Assembly: GCA_023459675.1 (NCBI GenBank)
Contig: JAEWTC010000077.1
Coordinates: forward strand, 1 to 9,842
Length of the DNA stretch: 9,842 nucleotides
Direction of reading: 5' to 3'
Origin: Bacillota bacterium
Lineage (GTDB): Bacteria > Bacillota > Clostridia > Christensenellales > Aristaeellaceae
Made by a program: the position numbers and the translations under genes. The notes under the pieces were generated by a model. The model ran no database searches. It saw nothing but the letters and a program-made list of their open reading frames with translations, and was not told the origin of the DNA. This document shows, one piece after another, positions 1 to 6,582 of the stretch. Every line of letters begins with the position of its first letter. Positions within the stretch are counted from its first letter, which is position 1.

Positions 1-380
1 ACGCCGTACCGGTCGATCACGTAGCCGTACAGGTTGGTCCAGAACGTCTGCTGCAGCGGCACTGTGACCTGCCCGCCGATCTCCAGCTTGTGAAAAGCGT
101 CTTCCAGCGCCTTTTGATCGTCGCTGATGAGCGTGAGGGATATGTTATTCCCCACCTGATATGTGTCAGCGTCGAACACGTCCGATAACATCACGGTCGT
201 GCCCATGATGTTAAGCTCTGCGTGCATGACCAGATCCTTCACAGCCTCGGGCAGCGGAAACTCGCCTCCCTGGCTTCCATACGTTTTGATCTCCGGCGCC
301 TGCGCGCCGAATACGTCCGCGTAAAACCCGATTGCCTCCCGGCAATTCCCCTTGAAATTGATATATGCGACAACGGCCAT
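1..380 (-). CDS. VOC family protein, PhnB/glyoxalase-like (3' end cut off by window edge)
   Basis: The gene reads leftward from an ATG at 378-380 and runs off the window at position 1, leaving about 126 residues. The start is MAVVAYINFKGNCREAIGFY, the classic opening of PhnB-type vicinal-oxygen-chelate proteins. Further family-like stretches are MHAELNIMGTTVMLSD (about residues 52-67) and, near the break, QQTFWTNLYGYVIDRYG (about 110-126), which matches the FW..x.GxxxDxxG signature. The family is about 135-150 residues long, so only a short C-terminal piece is missing. The start is supported by an AAGGA ribosome binding site about 10 bases upstream. VOC/PhnB proteins are small cytoplasmic dimers built on paired beta-alpha-beta-beta-beta units. 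Most have no assigned substrate, and I cannot give one here. The gene has no evident link to the xylan genes. Confidence 0.88.
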   Translation of the reverse strand, partial: MAVVAYINFKGNCREAIGFYADVFGAQAPEIKTYGSQGGEFPLPEAVKDLVMHAELNIMGTTVMLSDVFDADTYQVGNNISLTLISDDQKALEDAFHKLEIGGQVTVPLQQTFWTNLYGYVIDRYG

Positions 381-419
381 ATTGCACCGTTCCTTTACAA
401 TATAATGAGAACCGTTGGT

Positions 420-428
420 AATATACCA
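420..428 (-). promoter_or_regulatory. Putative extended -10 element for the VOC gene
   Basis: On the minus strand, positions 428-420 read TGG-TATATT, an extended -10 (TGn plus a five-of-six -10 match). It lies about 40 bases upstream of the VOC start codon. No good -35 sits 16-18 bases further upstream, which is tolerated with an extended -10. This is inferred from the motif only. Confidence 0.4.
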
Positions 429-710
429 TGCTTTTATACCCACGAAACGGCTTGTAGAGGTAACCACCGATTGACGAAGGATGAACCTGAACTGAAGCAC
501 CGCGGATCACGGAAGTGAAACCATCACTATGGCGAAAAGGGCATCATGCCCAGGGATCTCGCAGCATACGCGCGGCGAAACAGCGCTCAAAAGGTGATGT
601 TCTTTCTTAAGTCAATTGTTATTCTTTTATACTTTCTATTGGTTACTGTATAAACGTTTATCACCTACTCTGATAACAGCAAGCGAATACAGAACTATTT
701 TCATAGAGTA

Positions 711-743
711 ATTTGGTAATTTCTGTAATTCTATTTGGTAATT
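711..743. repeat. 11-bp direct repeat, 22-bp period
   Basis: ATTTGGTAATT occurs at 711-721 and again, identically, at 733-743. The two copies start exactly 22 bp apart, about two helical turns. They lie in AT-rich DNA just beyond the tRNA operon terminator. Such spacing can mark a protein-binding site, but short repeats also arise by chance in AT-rich DNA. Confidence 0.55.
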
Positions 744-765
744 ATTTCCTTCGCATATTGTATGA

Positions 766-798
766 AAAAGCCGCAACCCCTTACGGATTGCGGCTTTT
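766..798 (-). terminator. Rho-independent terminator of the tRNA-Ser operon
   Basis: An 11-bp perfect stem (AAAAGCCGCAA at 766-776 pairing with TTGCGGCTTTT at 788-798) encloses an 11-base loop. Read on the minus strand it ends in a run of five T (769-765), followed by an AT-rich stretch. It begins right at the encoded CCA end of tRNA-Ser(GCT), so it would terminate the tRNA operon. The first stem base overlaps the final A of the tRNA. Confidence 0.85.
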
Positions 799-889
799 GG
801 CGGAGAAGGAGAGATTTGAACTCTCGCGGCGATTATCTCGCCCTACTCCCTTAGCAGGGGAGCCCCTTCGGCCACTTGGGTACTTCTCC
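798..889 (-). tRNA. tRNA-Ser (anticodon GCT)
   Basis: The 92-base gene folds into a complete type II tRNA. The acceptor stem is GGAGAAG with CTTCTCC, followed by discriminator G and an encoded CCA. The anticodon stem CTCCC/GGGAG encloses the loop CTGCTAA, giving anticodon GCT (reads AGC and AGU). A long variable arm with a GGCG/CGCC stem is the hallmark of serine tRNA. The T arm is GAGAG, TTCAAAT, CTCTC. It is the second gene of a two-tRNA operon, 30 bases after tRNA-Ser(TGA). Confidence 0.96.
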
Positions 890-919
890 AGGCCTGTTTA
901 TTCTGTTACGGAGCGGGTT

Positions 920-1008
920 TGGCGGAGAGAGAGGGATTCGAACCCCCGGTGCATTGCTGCATCACTGGTTTTCAAGACCAGCGCCATCAACCGCTCGGCC
1001 ATCTCTCC
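920..1008 (-). tRNA. tRNA-Ser (anticodon TGA)
   Basis: The 89-base gene has acceptor stem GGAGAGA with TCTCTCC, discriminator G and an encoded CCA. The anticodon stem CTGGT/ACCAG encloses CTTGAAA, giving anticodon TGA (reads UCA and other UCN codons). The long variable arm pairs TGCA-type bases as expected for serine tRNA. The T arm has TTCGAAT in its loop and one G-T pair in the stem. It is the first gene of the operon and follows a consensus promoter by about 24 bases. Confidence 0.96.
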
Positions 1009-1032
1009 AGGGACGGGGAACCAGCGAGAGCT

Positions 1033-1061
1033 ATTATAACAGGGAAAACCTCGATAGTCAA
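1033..1061 (-). promoter_or_regulatory. Consensus sigma-A (sigma-70) promoter of the tRNA-Ser operon
   Basis: On the minus strand, TTGACT (1061-1056, five of six matches to TTGACA) is separated by exactly 17 bases from a perfect TATAAT (1038-1033). Transcription would start near 1026, about 18 bases before the mature 5' end of tRNA-Ser(TGA) at 1008. This near-ideal promoter fits a stable RNA operon. Confidence 0.9.
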
Positions 1062-1136
1062 CGGAAACGTGCGGCTAAATTGATGCCAACTTCATAAGGC
1101 GCAACCTGATTTTTGCCCTGCGCTCGTGCCGCCGCA

Positions 1137-1214
1137 GCCGCCGTCTGCAGCGCCGTTCCGGCGGCAATCTGCCGCGTGTACCGCGTTTATTCCAGCGCTT
1201 ACGATCAGGATCGT
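1137..1214 (-). other. GC-rich region with dyads after the GH39 gene; no clear terminator
   Basis: Directly after the GH39 stop codon, 1201-1214 form a small hairpin (ACGAT, four-base loop, ATCGT). Further on, GCCGCCG at 1137-1143 can pair with CGGCGGC at 1159-1165. Neither is followed by a T-run on the minus strand, so I cannot call an intrinsic terminator for the transport operon. Termination may use a factor, or transcripts may run on toward the tRNA operon. Confidence 0.4.
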
Positions 1215-2711
1215 TTACCTGGGTTTCGCCGGATATTCGTAGCCCTCGCTCGTCTCCCGCTCAACCTTTTGCAGCCGCACGGACGCTACGGCATTCTCGC
1301 GCAGTTCCACCGTCACGGTCAAGCGCCCGTCTTTGGGCCAAAGCGTTTTGCTGCCCGCAAGCGGCCTGGCGCTTTCACGCAGGAGCGCATGTTGGGTATG
1401 GTTTAAAGAGGCGGGCTCCCCCAGGTCGTGCCATACCTTCAGCGGATTGCAAACCTCCTCGTCCACCATCCGGGTAATCTGCACCCACTCGCCGTCCTCC
1501 GCCGGCAAGGAAAGCTCCACCTCGCGCGTTTCCCTGTCGTCCTGGCACAGGTTCCACAAAACCGCCTGATACCCGCCGTCTTGGTTTTTAACCACTACGC
1601 AGTCATCTTCCCGAAGCGCAGGCTCGCCTTGCAGCCCGGCGAAAAACTGAAACGCCCAGAACGTAGGCTTGGGGATGGATCCGTTGGCAAGCATACCGAA
1701 CCCGCCGTGGAACGGACGGCTGGGGACGCCCTGTTCTTCAAACACGTCGCCAAACGTCCAATAAGAATAGGATGCGCATGTATCGCCCAACCGGCTTAGC
1801 AGGGCTGCGATCAGCGCCGCGTTATAATTGGTGTCATGCGTCGGGCAGAAGGGATGATACGAGGTGTTGAACTCCGTGATATGCATCTCCATGCCACGGT
1901 AAGCGGGAAAGCTGTCGATGATCGCACGCGTTTCCTGCGCCTCGGCGATGACCTGCTCCGGCGCGTTCATTTCGTGGTACAGATACCGCCCGCGCCTCTC
2001 CGGCTGCTTGCCCAAGTACAGATGGCGCGTAACGAAGTCCAGCGGTACGGCGCCGTCGCGGCAAAACGCAAGAAAATCACGCACCCAATCCAGCGAGCCC
2101 TCTCCCCCGCAGATCGCCGGGCCGCCCACGCGCATCTCCGGCAATTCACTTTTCACGGCTTGAACGCTTACCTGATACAGTTTGAAATACTCCGCCTTAT
2201 CGGCATGCTCCCAAAAGCCCGGCAGGTTCGGCTCGTTCCACACTTCCACAGGCCAGGTCGCAACCTCCGCCTTGCCATAACGGGCGATCAGGTGGCGGAT
2301 GAAAACGCGAATCAGCTCCGCCCAGCGAGAGGTATCCTTCGGGGGCGTGGTGTTGCCTTTCCAGTAAAATATCGTCTGGTTGCCGCTGGCCAGCGCTTCT
2401 GGCATGAATCCAAGCTCCAAAAAAGGGCGGATGTTCAGCGCCAGATAACTGTCGAAAACGCGGTCGAGGTAGGTAAAATTATACGAAGGCCGCCCGTCCG
2501 CGGTTTCGGTATAGATCGCCATATCGTCGCAGAACAGGCCGTGGCCGCGGATATGGGAAAACCCGATCTCCCGCTGAACGTAGGCAAGCTGCTCCAGATA
2601 TTCCTGCTGCAGCGCAAGCCCCATACGGCCCGTACCCACGCAGAACGCAGCCTGATTATGGAACGATACCGGAGCGGCCGTTTCCACGCGGTACTTTTTC
2701 TGATGTTGCAT
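1215..2711 (-). CDS. GH39 beta-xylosidase, cytoplasmic
   Basis: This 498-residue protein matches glycoside hydrolase family 39, whose bacterial members are retaining beta-1,4-xylosidases that release xylose from the non-reducing end of xylo-oligosaccharides. The acid/base glutamate is E160 in VEVWNEPNLPGFW. The nucleophile is E280 in MHITEFNTSY. Both motifs are near-identical to characterised XynB-type GH39 enzymes, and the length (about 500) is usual. A (beta/alpha)8 barrel fills roughly residues 15-360, followed by a beta-sandwich accessory part to the end. No signal peptide is seen, so it should act inside the cell. I chose the ATG at 2709-2711 because GAGGAG lies about 8 bases upstream and the protein starts where the family does. 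The frame stays open to 2843, but that stretch is hairpin DNA with no family similarity. It is the last gene of the operon, 162 bases after the binding-protein gene. Beta-glucosidase or iduronidase activity is much less likely. Confidence 0.92.
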   Translation of the reverse strand: MQHQKKYRVETAAPVSFHNQAAFCVGTGRMGLALQQEYLEQLAYVQREIGFSHIRGHGLFCDDMAIYTETADGRPSYNFTYLDRVFDSYLALNIRPFLELGFMPEALASGNQTIFYWKGNTTPPKDTSRWAELIRVFIRHLIARYGKAEVATWPVEVWNEPNLPGFWEHADKAEYFKLYQVSVQAVKSELPEMRVGGPAICGGEGSLDWVRDFLAFCRDGAVPLDFVTRHLYLGKQPERRGRYLYHEMNAPEQVIAEAQETRAIIDSFPAYRGMEMHITEFNTSYHPFCPTHDTNYNAALIAALLSRLGDTCASYSYWTFGDVFEEQGVPSRPFHGGFGMLANGSIPKPTFWAFQFFAGLQGEPALREDDCVVVKNQDGGYQAVLWNLCQDDRETREVELSLPAEDGEWVQITRMVDEEVCNPLKVWHDLGEPASLNHTQHALLRESARPLAGSKTLWPKDGRLTVTVELRENAVASVRLQKVERETSEGYEYPAKPR

Positions 2712-2803
2712 TCCGGTTCTCCTCATAGCCTTCGCAAATTGGTTGTAAAGAGTATTTTCGCCATGCGTTACCCGGATATCCTTCAAATTATTCGGCTGAC
2801 GGA

Positions 2804-2845
2804 ACATGGCCTGCCGCCGCGCGATCCGCAGGCAGCAGGCCATGT
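2804..2845 (-). other. Intercistronic hairpin between binding-protein and GH39 genes
   Basis: ACATGGCCTGC (2804-2814) and GCAGGCCATGT (2835-2845) form a perfect 11-bp stem with a 20-base loop. It sits 28 bases after the binding-protein stop codon and 92 bases before the GH39 start. No T-run follows on the minus strand, so it is not a standard terminator. Such hairpins after binding-protein genes often protect the upstream mRNA from 3' decay and so raise the binding protein above its neighbours. That role is inferred. Confidence 0.6.
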
Positions 2846-2873
2846 GTTTCCACTTTGGAACAGCGTTACGGTA

Positions 2874-4556
2874 TTACTTCATGGCTGCCAGCCTGGCGTC
2901 AACCAGGGGCTGGAACTTCTGCATGTCGAACGCGACCAGTTCCTGATAGCCAAACCCGTCGAGCTGTACTTTCAGATCCTGCCACATGGCGTCGAATTCG
3001 GCCTGGTCCTTCGCAAACACCATCTGCCAGGACGTATTCTTGATCAGCTGACCACACTGGCTGCGGATGAGGCCGATGTCCGTGGAATCGCTCTCCAGGC
3101 TGACGCTGACGGACGGAATGATGGACAGCATGCCCTTCGCCATCAAGTACTTCACCTGGTTCTCGGCGCCGTACCGCTCGGTCCATTCCTTGGTCATGGT
3201 CGTCTGGTTCTTGAGGATGGTCGTAGCCCAATAATCGGGAACATAGGATTCACCGGTCACGGGGTTGATGGAAATGCCTTCGACGATCCACTGGTTGATC
3301 GCGTTGTTGCCGTCCTGGAAGCCGCCGCCGCCGAATTCATCGGGCACGGTCAGGTTCTGCATCAGGGCGTTCTCGCCTTCAACGGTGCGGGTGTAAGTGC
3401 CGTCCGCATTCACGGTGTAGTTGAAGCCCGGCAGGCCAGCGTGCTCGTACGTACAGCCTTCGGGGCCGGCGTACCAGTCGAGGAATTCCATGATGCGGGC
3501 AAACTTCTCGTCATCCACCTGGGAGCCGATACTGAAGCTGCGCTCGCTGCCGTAGTAGTTATCGGAGTTGTTGCAGGGAGTCAGGTCACCCACTGGCGCA
3601 AAGATGTAGGCGTCGTTGTTGTTGGCACGGTCAGACGTGTTGTAGAAACCGCGCTGCCAGCTGTACCACATCAGCAATACGCGCTTGGTGCTCAGCTTCG
3701 TTACGATGTTATCCCAGTTCTGCGTTCCGCTGTCGGGATCCATCAATCCGCGCTGGTTCAACTCGAACAGGAAATGGAGCATTTTGAGGTAGGCGCCGTT
3801 GTCGTCCGTCAGGGGCACCATGCTGCCATCTGCGCCGATCAGGAGGCTGTCTTTGGTCTGCTGGCCATACCAGGGAGTCAGCTGGGCAACGTTTTCCATG
3901 TAGTTGCTGTCCCAGTCAGGCCACAGGGAGACCACATACACCGGGTCGCCGTCCACGTTGGTGGGGTGCGCAGCCTGCATTGCCGCAAGCATGTCGATCA
4001 GATCCGAAAGGTTTGCCATATCCGGAGTGCCCAGTTCCTTGAAGTAATCCCAGGGAACCATGGGGCTGGTGTAGATGGCATTCTCGGAATAGGTCGTGGG
4101 AGAGGTATTGGTCATCTGGCAGGGAATGGCGTAGGTTTTGCCATCGGTATTGCCGGGGATCGTGGCGTTGAGCATCGCAATCTGATCCTTGAATACCGCG
4201 AGGTTTGCGTAGTTTTCGATCACGCCCGAGATATCCTTGATCAGACCGGCCGCAACGCAGTCCTTCATATCTTTGTTCTCGAGGATGATGATATCGCCCA
4301 GAGCGCCGGCCGCGCTGCGGGTCTGGTACAGGGCGGCGCCATCGCCCACGACCTGCGGAGCGATGATATTGAGTTCAAGGTTAAACTTGTCTTTGACGAC
4401 TTTGCCAAACCAACCGGATTGTACCCCCTGATAGTTGGCAGCCACGTCGTAAATTTCCAGGGTCATGAGGGGTTTTTCTTCGGCGACGGCGGTGATGCCA
4501 ATCATCATGGTCATCATCATCGTCAGCGCGAGCAACAGGGAAATCGTCCTTTTCAT
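2874..4556 (-). CDS. Carbohydrate ABC transporter substrate-binding protein, LplA-like, with type I signal peptide
   Basis: The 560-residue protein is a large extracellular solute-binding protein of the kind paired with LplB/LplC permeases. It would capture oligosaccharides outside the membrane and pass them to the two upstream-encoded permeases. The N-terminus MKRTISLLLALTMMMTMM continues to AVA-EEKP, a Sec signal peptide likely cut after residue 25. There is no cysteine lipobox, which is unusual for a Firmicute binding protein. The mature part is rich in Trp and Tyr (for example WPDWDSNYMENVAQLTPWYG and LLMWYSWQRGFYN), as in sugar-binding clefts. I chose the ATG at 4554-4556 because AAAGGAG lies 7 bases upstream. 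The in-frame ATG at 4560-4562 is almost on top of that site. The gene follows permease 2 by 43 bases. Binding of xylo-oligosaccharides is inferred from the adjoining GH39 gene and the nearby GH43 gene; the sequence alone does not show the ligand. Confidence 0.88.
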   Translation of the reverse strand: MKRTISLLLALTMMMTMMIGITAVAEEKPLMTLEIYDVAANYQGVQSGWFGKVVKDKFNLELNIIAPQVVGDGAALYQTRSAAGALGDIIILENKDMKDCVAAGLIKDISGVIENYANLAVFKDQIAMLNATIPGNTDGKTYAIPCQMTNTSPTTYSENAIYTSPMVPWDYFKELGTPDMANLSDLIDMLAAMQAAHPTNVDGDPVYVVSLWPDWDSNYMENVAQLTPWYGQQTKDSLLIGADGSMVPLTDDNGAYLKMLHFLFELNQRGLMDPDSGTQNWDNIVTKLSTKRVLLMWYSWQRGFYNTSDRANNNDAYIFAPVGDLTPCNNSDNYYGSERSFSIGSQVDDEKFARIMEFLDWYAGPEGCTYEHAGLPGFNYTVNADGTYTRTVEGENALMQNLTVPDEFGGGGFQDGNNAINQWIVEGISINPVTGESYVPDYWATTILKNQTTMTKEWTERYGAENQVKYLMAKGMLSIIPSVSVSLESDSTDIGLIRSQCGQLIKNTSWQMVFAKDQAEFDAMWQDLKVQLDGFGYQELVAFDMQKFQPLVDARLAAMK

Positions 4557-4579
4557 AGCCATTCTCCTTTTTATTTAGT

Positions 4580-4597
4580 AACCGCCCATTAGCGGTT
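4580..4597 (-). other. Small intercistronic hairpin before the binding-protein gene
   Basis: AACCGC (4580-4585) pairs with GCGGTT (4592-4597) across a six-base loop, in the 43 bases between the permease 2 stop and the binding-protein start. No T-run follows, so it is not an obvious terminator. It could be a processing or 5'-stabilising element that favours the downstream binding-protein message. That role is a guess. Confidence 0.4.
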
Positions 4598-4599
4598 CC

Positions 4600-5523
4600 C
4601 TACCCTTTTACGGCTCCGATCATGATCCCCTTAACGAAGAAGCGTTGGAAAATGGGATAAATCATCAGAATCGGGGCGACGACGATCACGGTGACCGTCA
4701 TGCGGATGGACGTCGCGGTTTGGACATGCGCCAGATTGACCGCGGTAGCGCTGGTAACGTTAATCATGCTTTTCAGGGAGCTTGCCTGGTTAAGGTACTG
4801 AAATAGCGTAAACTGCAGCGTATAGAGTTTGTTATCAGTCACCAGCAGAAGCGTATCCTGAAACGCGTTCCATTGGTTCACGGCGGCGAAAATGGCGACG
4901 GTGGCTAAAATCGGCGTGATCACGGGGACCATAATCTGAAAGAAAATACGAAGCGTTCCGGCGCCGTCAATCTCGGCGGCCTGCTGCAGTTCCTTGGGGG
5001 TGGATTCTACGAACGTCTTCATGAGGATGATGAAAAACGGCGCAACCGCAGTGGGAAAGACATAACCCCAGAAATTGTTCGTAAGCCCAAGGTTGCGCAT
5101 GGTGATAAACCAGGGAATGACGCCGGCGTTAAAGTACATGGTCACGACGACGAAGCGGTACCAGAGTTTGCGATGCCAGAGCGTATCCCTCGTAAACATA
5201 AAGCCCAGGAACGCGGACATGAAAACGGTGAGGAAGGTGCCGATCGCCGTTCTGCCGATTGAAATCTGCGCCGCTTGAATCAGCCCCTTGATACGCAGCG
5301 CTTCCACATAGTTATTGAAATGGATTTCTCTTGGCCAGAACAAAATTACACCGCGCTTGCTGAGTTCGTTGGAGCTGATCGTATTGATGAAAATGTAGTA
5401 AAACGGGTAGACGCAGATAAACCCGAACAACGCATAGAAAAGATACGTACAAACGCTGATCACCCGATCGCCAAACGATTGTTTTTGCTTGCGCGGCGTT
5501 CCCTTGATATCCAGCTGGATCAT
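4600..5523 (-). CDS. Carbohydrate ABC transporter permease, LplC/YtcP-like (CUT1 family)
   Basis: This 307-residue inner-membrane protein forms half of the channel of the sugar importer. It has about six hydrophobic segments, at roughly residues 21-49, 88-110, 122-142, 150-171, 194-216 and 272-293. The cytoplasmic coupling loop that docks on the ATPase is QQAAEIDGAGTLRIFFQIMV (from residue 180). Here the usual EAA-x3-G reads QAA-x3-G (Q181, A182, A183, G187), a common variant in LplC-type proteins. The C-terminus QRFFVKGIMIGAVKG is typical of the family. The start at 5521-5523 has AAAGGAAA upstream and gives the standard length. An in-frame upstream extension to 5595 overlaps permease 1 and is not family-like. 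It lies 19 bases after the permease 1 stop, so the two are surely co-transcribed and probably form a heterodimer. Confidence 0.92.
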   Translation of the reverse strand: MIQLDIKGTPRKQKQSFGDRVISVCTYLFYALFGFICVYPFYYIFINTISSNELSKRGVILFWPREIHFNNYVEALRIKGLIQAAQISIGRTAIGTFLTVFMSAFLGFMFTRDTLWHRKLWYRFVVVTMYFNAGVIPWFITMRNLGLTNNFWGYVFPTAVAPFFIILMKTFVESTPKELQQAAEIDGAGTLRIFFQIMVPVITPILATVAIFAAVNQWNAFQDTLLLVTDNKLYTLQFTLFQYLNQASSLKSMINVTSATAVNLAHVQTATSIRMTVTVIVVAPILMIYPIFQRFFVKGIMIGAVKG

Positions 5524-5542
5524 GCTGTGCGTTTCCTTTCGT

Positions 5543-6463
5543 TCATAGAATGCTTTCTCCGCGGACCAGCCTTGACAAGCCGTTCGCCCCGACAAGCAAC
5601 GCGATGCTGATGATGCTCTTGAGCATACTCAAAGCTGTGGAAACGGAGTAGCTTCCATTCCCCATAGCCAGGTTATAAACATAGAGATCCAGCACCTGAA
5701 TGGTGTTTTTATTAAACGCATTCTGGAACACATAGTACTGTTCCATACCGTTGGACAGGAAGTTGGCGATCGAGAGCATGAGCAGCACGAAGAACGTGGG
5801 CAGCAGGCCCGGAATGGTTATGTGGCGGATCACCTGCATCCTGGTTGCCCCGTCCACACGCGCGGCTTCCTTGAGCTCCTCATCGATCCCGGCGATCGCA
5901 GCCATGTACATAATGGCTGCCCAACCCAGGTTTTTCCAGGTAAGCCAAAGCCACATCTTAAACCAAATATGGTCGGCGGACTGTAAAAACATAATGGGCT
6001 CCGAGGTTAGCCCCAGCTGCATCAGCAGGGTGTTCATCATCCCCGTGCTGTTGAAGATACTGTACGCGATGGAGTATACGAGAACCCAACTGATGAAGTT
6101 TGGAATGGTGGAAATCGTCTGCACCGCTTTACGGAACGGAATATTCTTGATTTCATTGAGGAACACGGCAAACATCATCGGCAGCCAGGAGAAGCCGATC
6201 GTAAGCCCGCTCATGGCAAACGTATTCAGTAAAACCTGAACGATCTGCTGCCTGCGGGCAGCCGTATTGAATAAATACAAAAACCATTTCAGCCCAACAA
6301 AGGTATTCATATCCAAAGGCTTGGGCGGCCTGTAATCGAAAAAGGAATAAAACCACCCGTACAGCGGGTAGTACGAAAATATAGCGACCATTGCGAGAAA
6401 CGGAGCGATGTATAAAAACTCCCGGATGGACAACAGTTTTCGTCTGTTACGCGGTAATTTCAT
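5543..6463 (-). CDS. Carbohydrate ABC transporter permease, LplB-like (CUT1 family)
   Basis: This 306-residue membrane protein is the first gene of the operon and would be the partner of the next permease. Hydrophobic segments lie at about residues 15-41, 76-102, 113-137, 166-192, 216-236 and 279-296. The ATPase-docking loop is clear: EELKEAARVDGATRMQVIRH, with E199-A200-A201 and G205 in perfect EAA-x3-G form, followed by ITIPGLLP. The N-terminal IAPFLAMVAIFSYYPLYGW is typical of LplB-type permeases. The start at 6461-6463 has AAGGGAG about 8 bases upstream. No ATPase gene follows. Importers of this class in Firmicutes usually borrow a shared MsmX-type ATPase, which I infer here as well. Its transcript has a leader of about 110 bases carrying a cre site. 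Confidence 0.92.
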   Translation of the reverse strand: MKLPRNRRKLLSIREFLYIAPFLAMVAIFSYYPLYGWFYSFFDYRPPKPLDMNTFVGLKWFLYLFNTAARRQQIVQVLLNTFAMSGLTIGFSWLPMMFAVFLNEIKNIPFRKAVQTISTIPNFISWVLVYSIAYSIFNSTGMMNTLLMQLGLTSEPIMFLQSADHIWFKMWLWLTWKNLGWAAIMYMAAIAGIDEELKEAARVDGATRMQVIRHITIPGLLPTFFVLLMLSIANFLSNGMEQYYVFQNAFNKNTIQVLDLYVYNLAMGNGSYSVSTALSMLKSIISIALLVGANGLSRLVRGESIL

Positions 6464-6494
6464 GCGGTTCTCCCTTGCTCTTGCGCTCTGCCTT

Positions 6495-6508
6495 TGAAAC
6501 CGCTTTCA
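6495..6508. promoter_or_regulatory. cre site (CcpA catabolite-repression element)
   Basis: TGAAACCGCTTTCA matches the cre consensus TGWAANCGNTNWCA at every defined position. It lies 31 bases upstream of the permease 1 start and about 70-80 bases downstream of the likely transcription start. CcpA bound there would act as a roadblock to elongation when a preferred sugar is present. The match is direct; the role follows from CcpA biology in Firmicutes. Confidence 0.75.
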
Positions 6509-6582
6509 GAAGATCATAGAAAGTTGCCTCATCAGGTGCGGTGCATCGAAAACGATTATTGTCAGAAACGTATCTTGTTGTC

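Larger units (their letters stand above)
381..765. other. Gene-free stretch between the VOC gene and the tRNA terminator
   Basis: I see no convincing gene on either strand in these 385 bases. The short open frames lack ribosome binding sites and family-like sequence. The part beyond about 600 is distinctly AT-rich. It holds the putative VOC promoter (420-428), a small hairpin at 539-551 with a short T-run on the minus-strand side, a perfect 12-bp palindrome ATAAACGTTTAT at 650-661, and an 11-bp direct repeat (711-721 and 733-743). Confidence 0.6.

Noticed and set aside
650..661. ATAAACGTTTAT as a second cre or LacI-type operator
   Set aside because: Against the cre consensus it misses the outer TG and CA positions, and no sugar gene is next to it. 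Kept only as a palindrome in the gene-free stretch.
713..1039. Plus-strand open frames across the tRNA region
   Set aside because: They are translations of the complement of two complete tRNA-Ser genes and their promoter. The apparent peptide similarity would only reflect tRNA sequence.
2712..2843. Earlier start for the GH39 gene (ATG at 2841-2843)
   Set aside because: The extra 44 codons run through a hairpin, lack family similarity and have no ribosome binding site, whereas GAGGAG precedes the ATG at 2711.
1836..4592. 918-codon plus-strand open frame as a protein gene
   Set aside because: It is antisense to GH39 and the binding protein in the same codon register, has no ribosome binding site or family-like motif, and is rich in residues typical of antisense frames (His, Val, Gly, Arg). 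The minus-strand genes have clear catalytic and signal motifs.
5524..5595. Earlier start for permease 2
   Set aside because: It would overlap the end of permease 1 and adds 24 residues unlike LplC-type N-termini. The ATG at 5523 has AAAGGAAA upstream.
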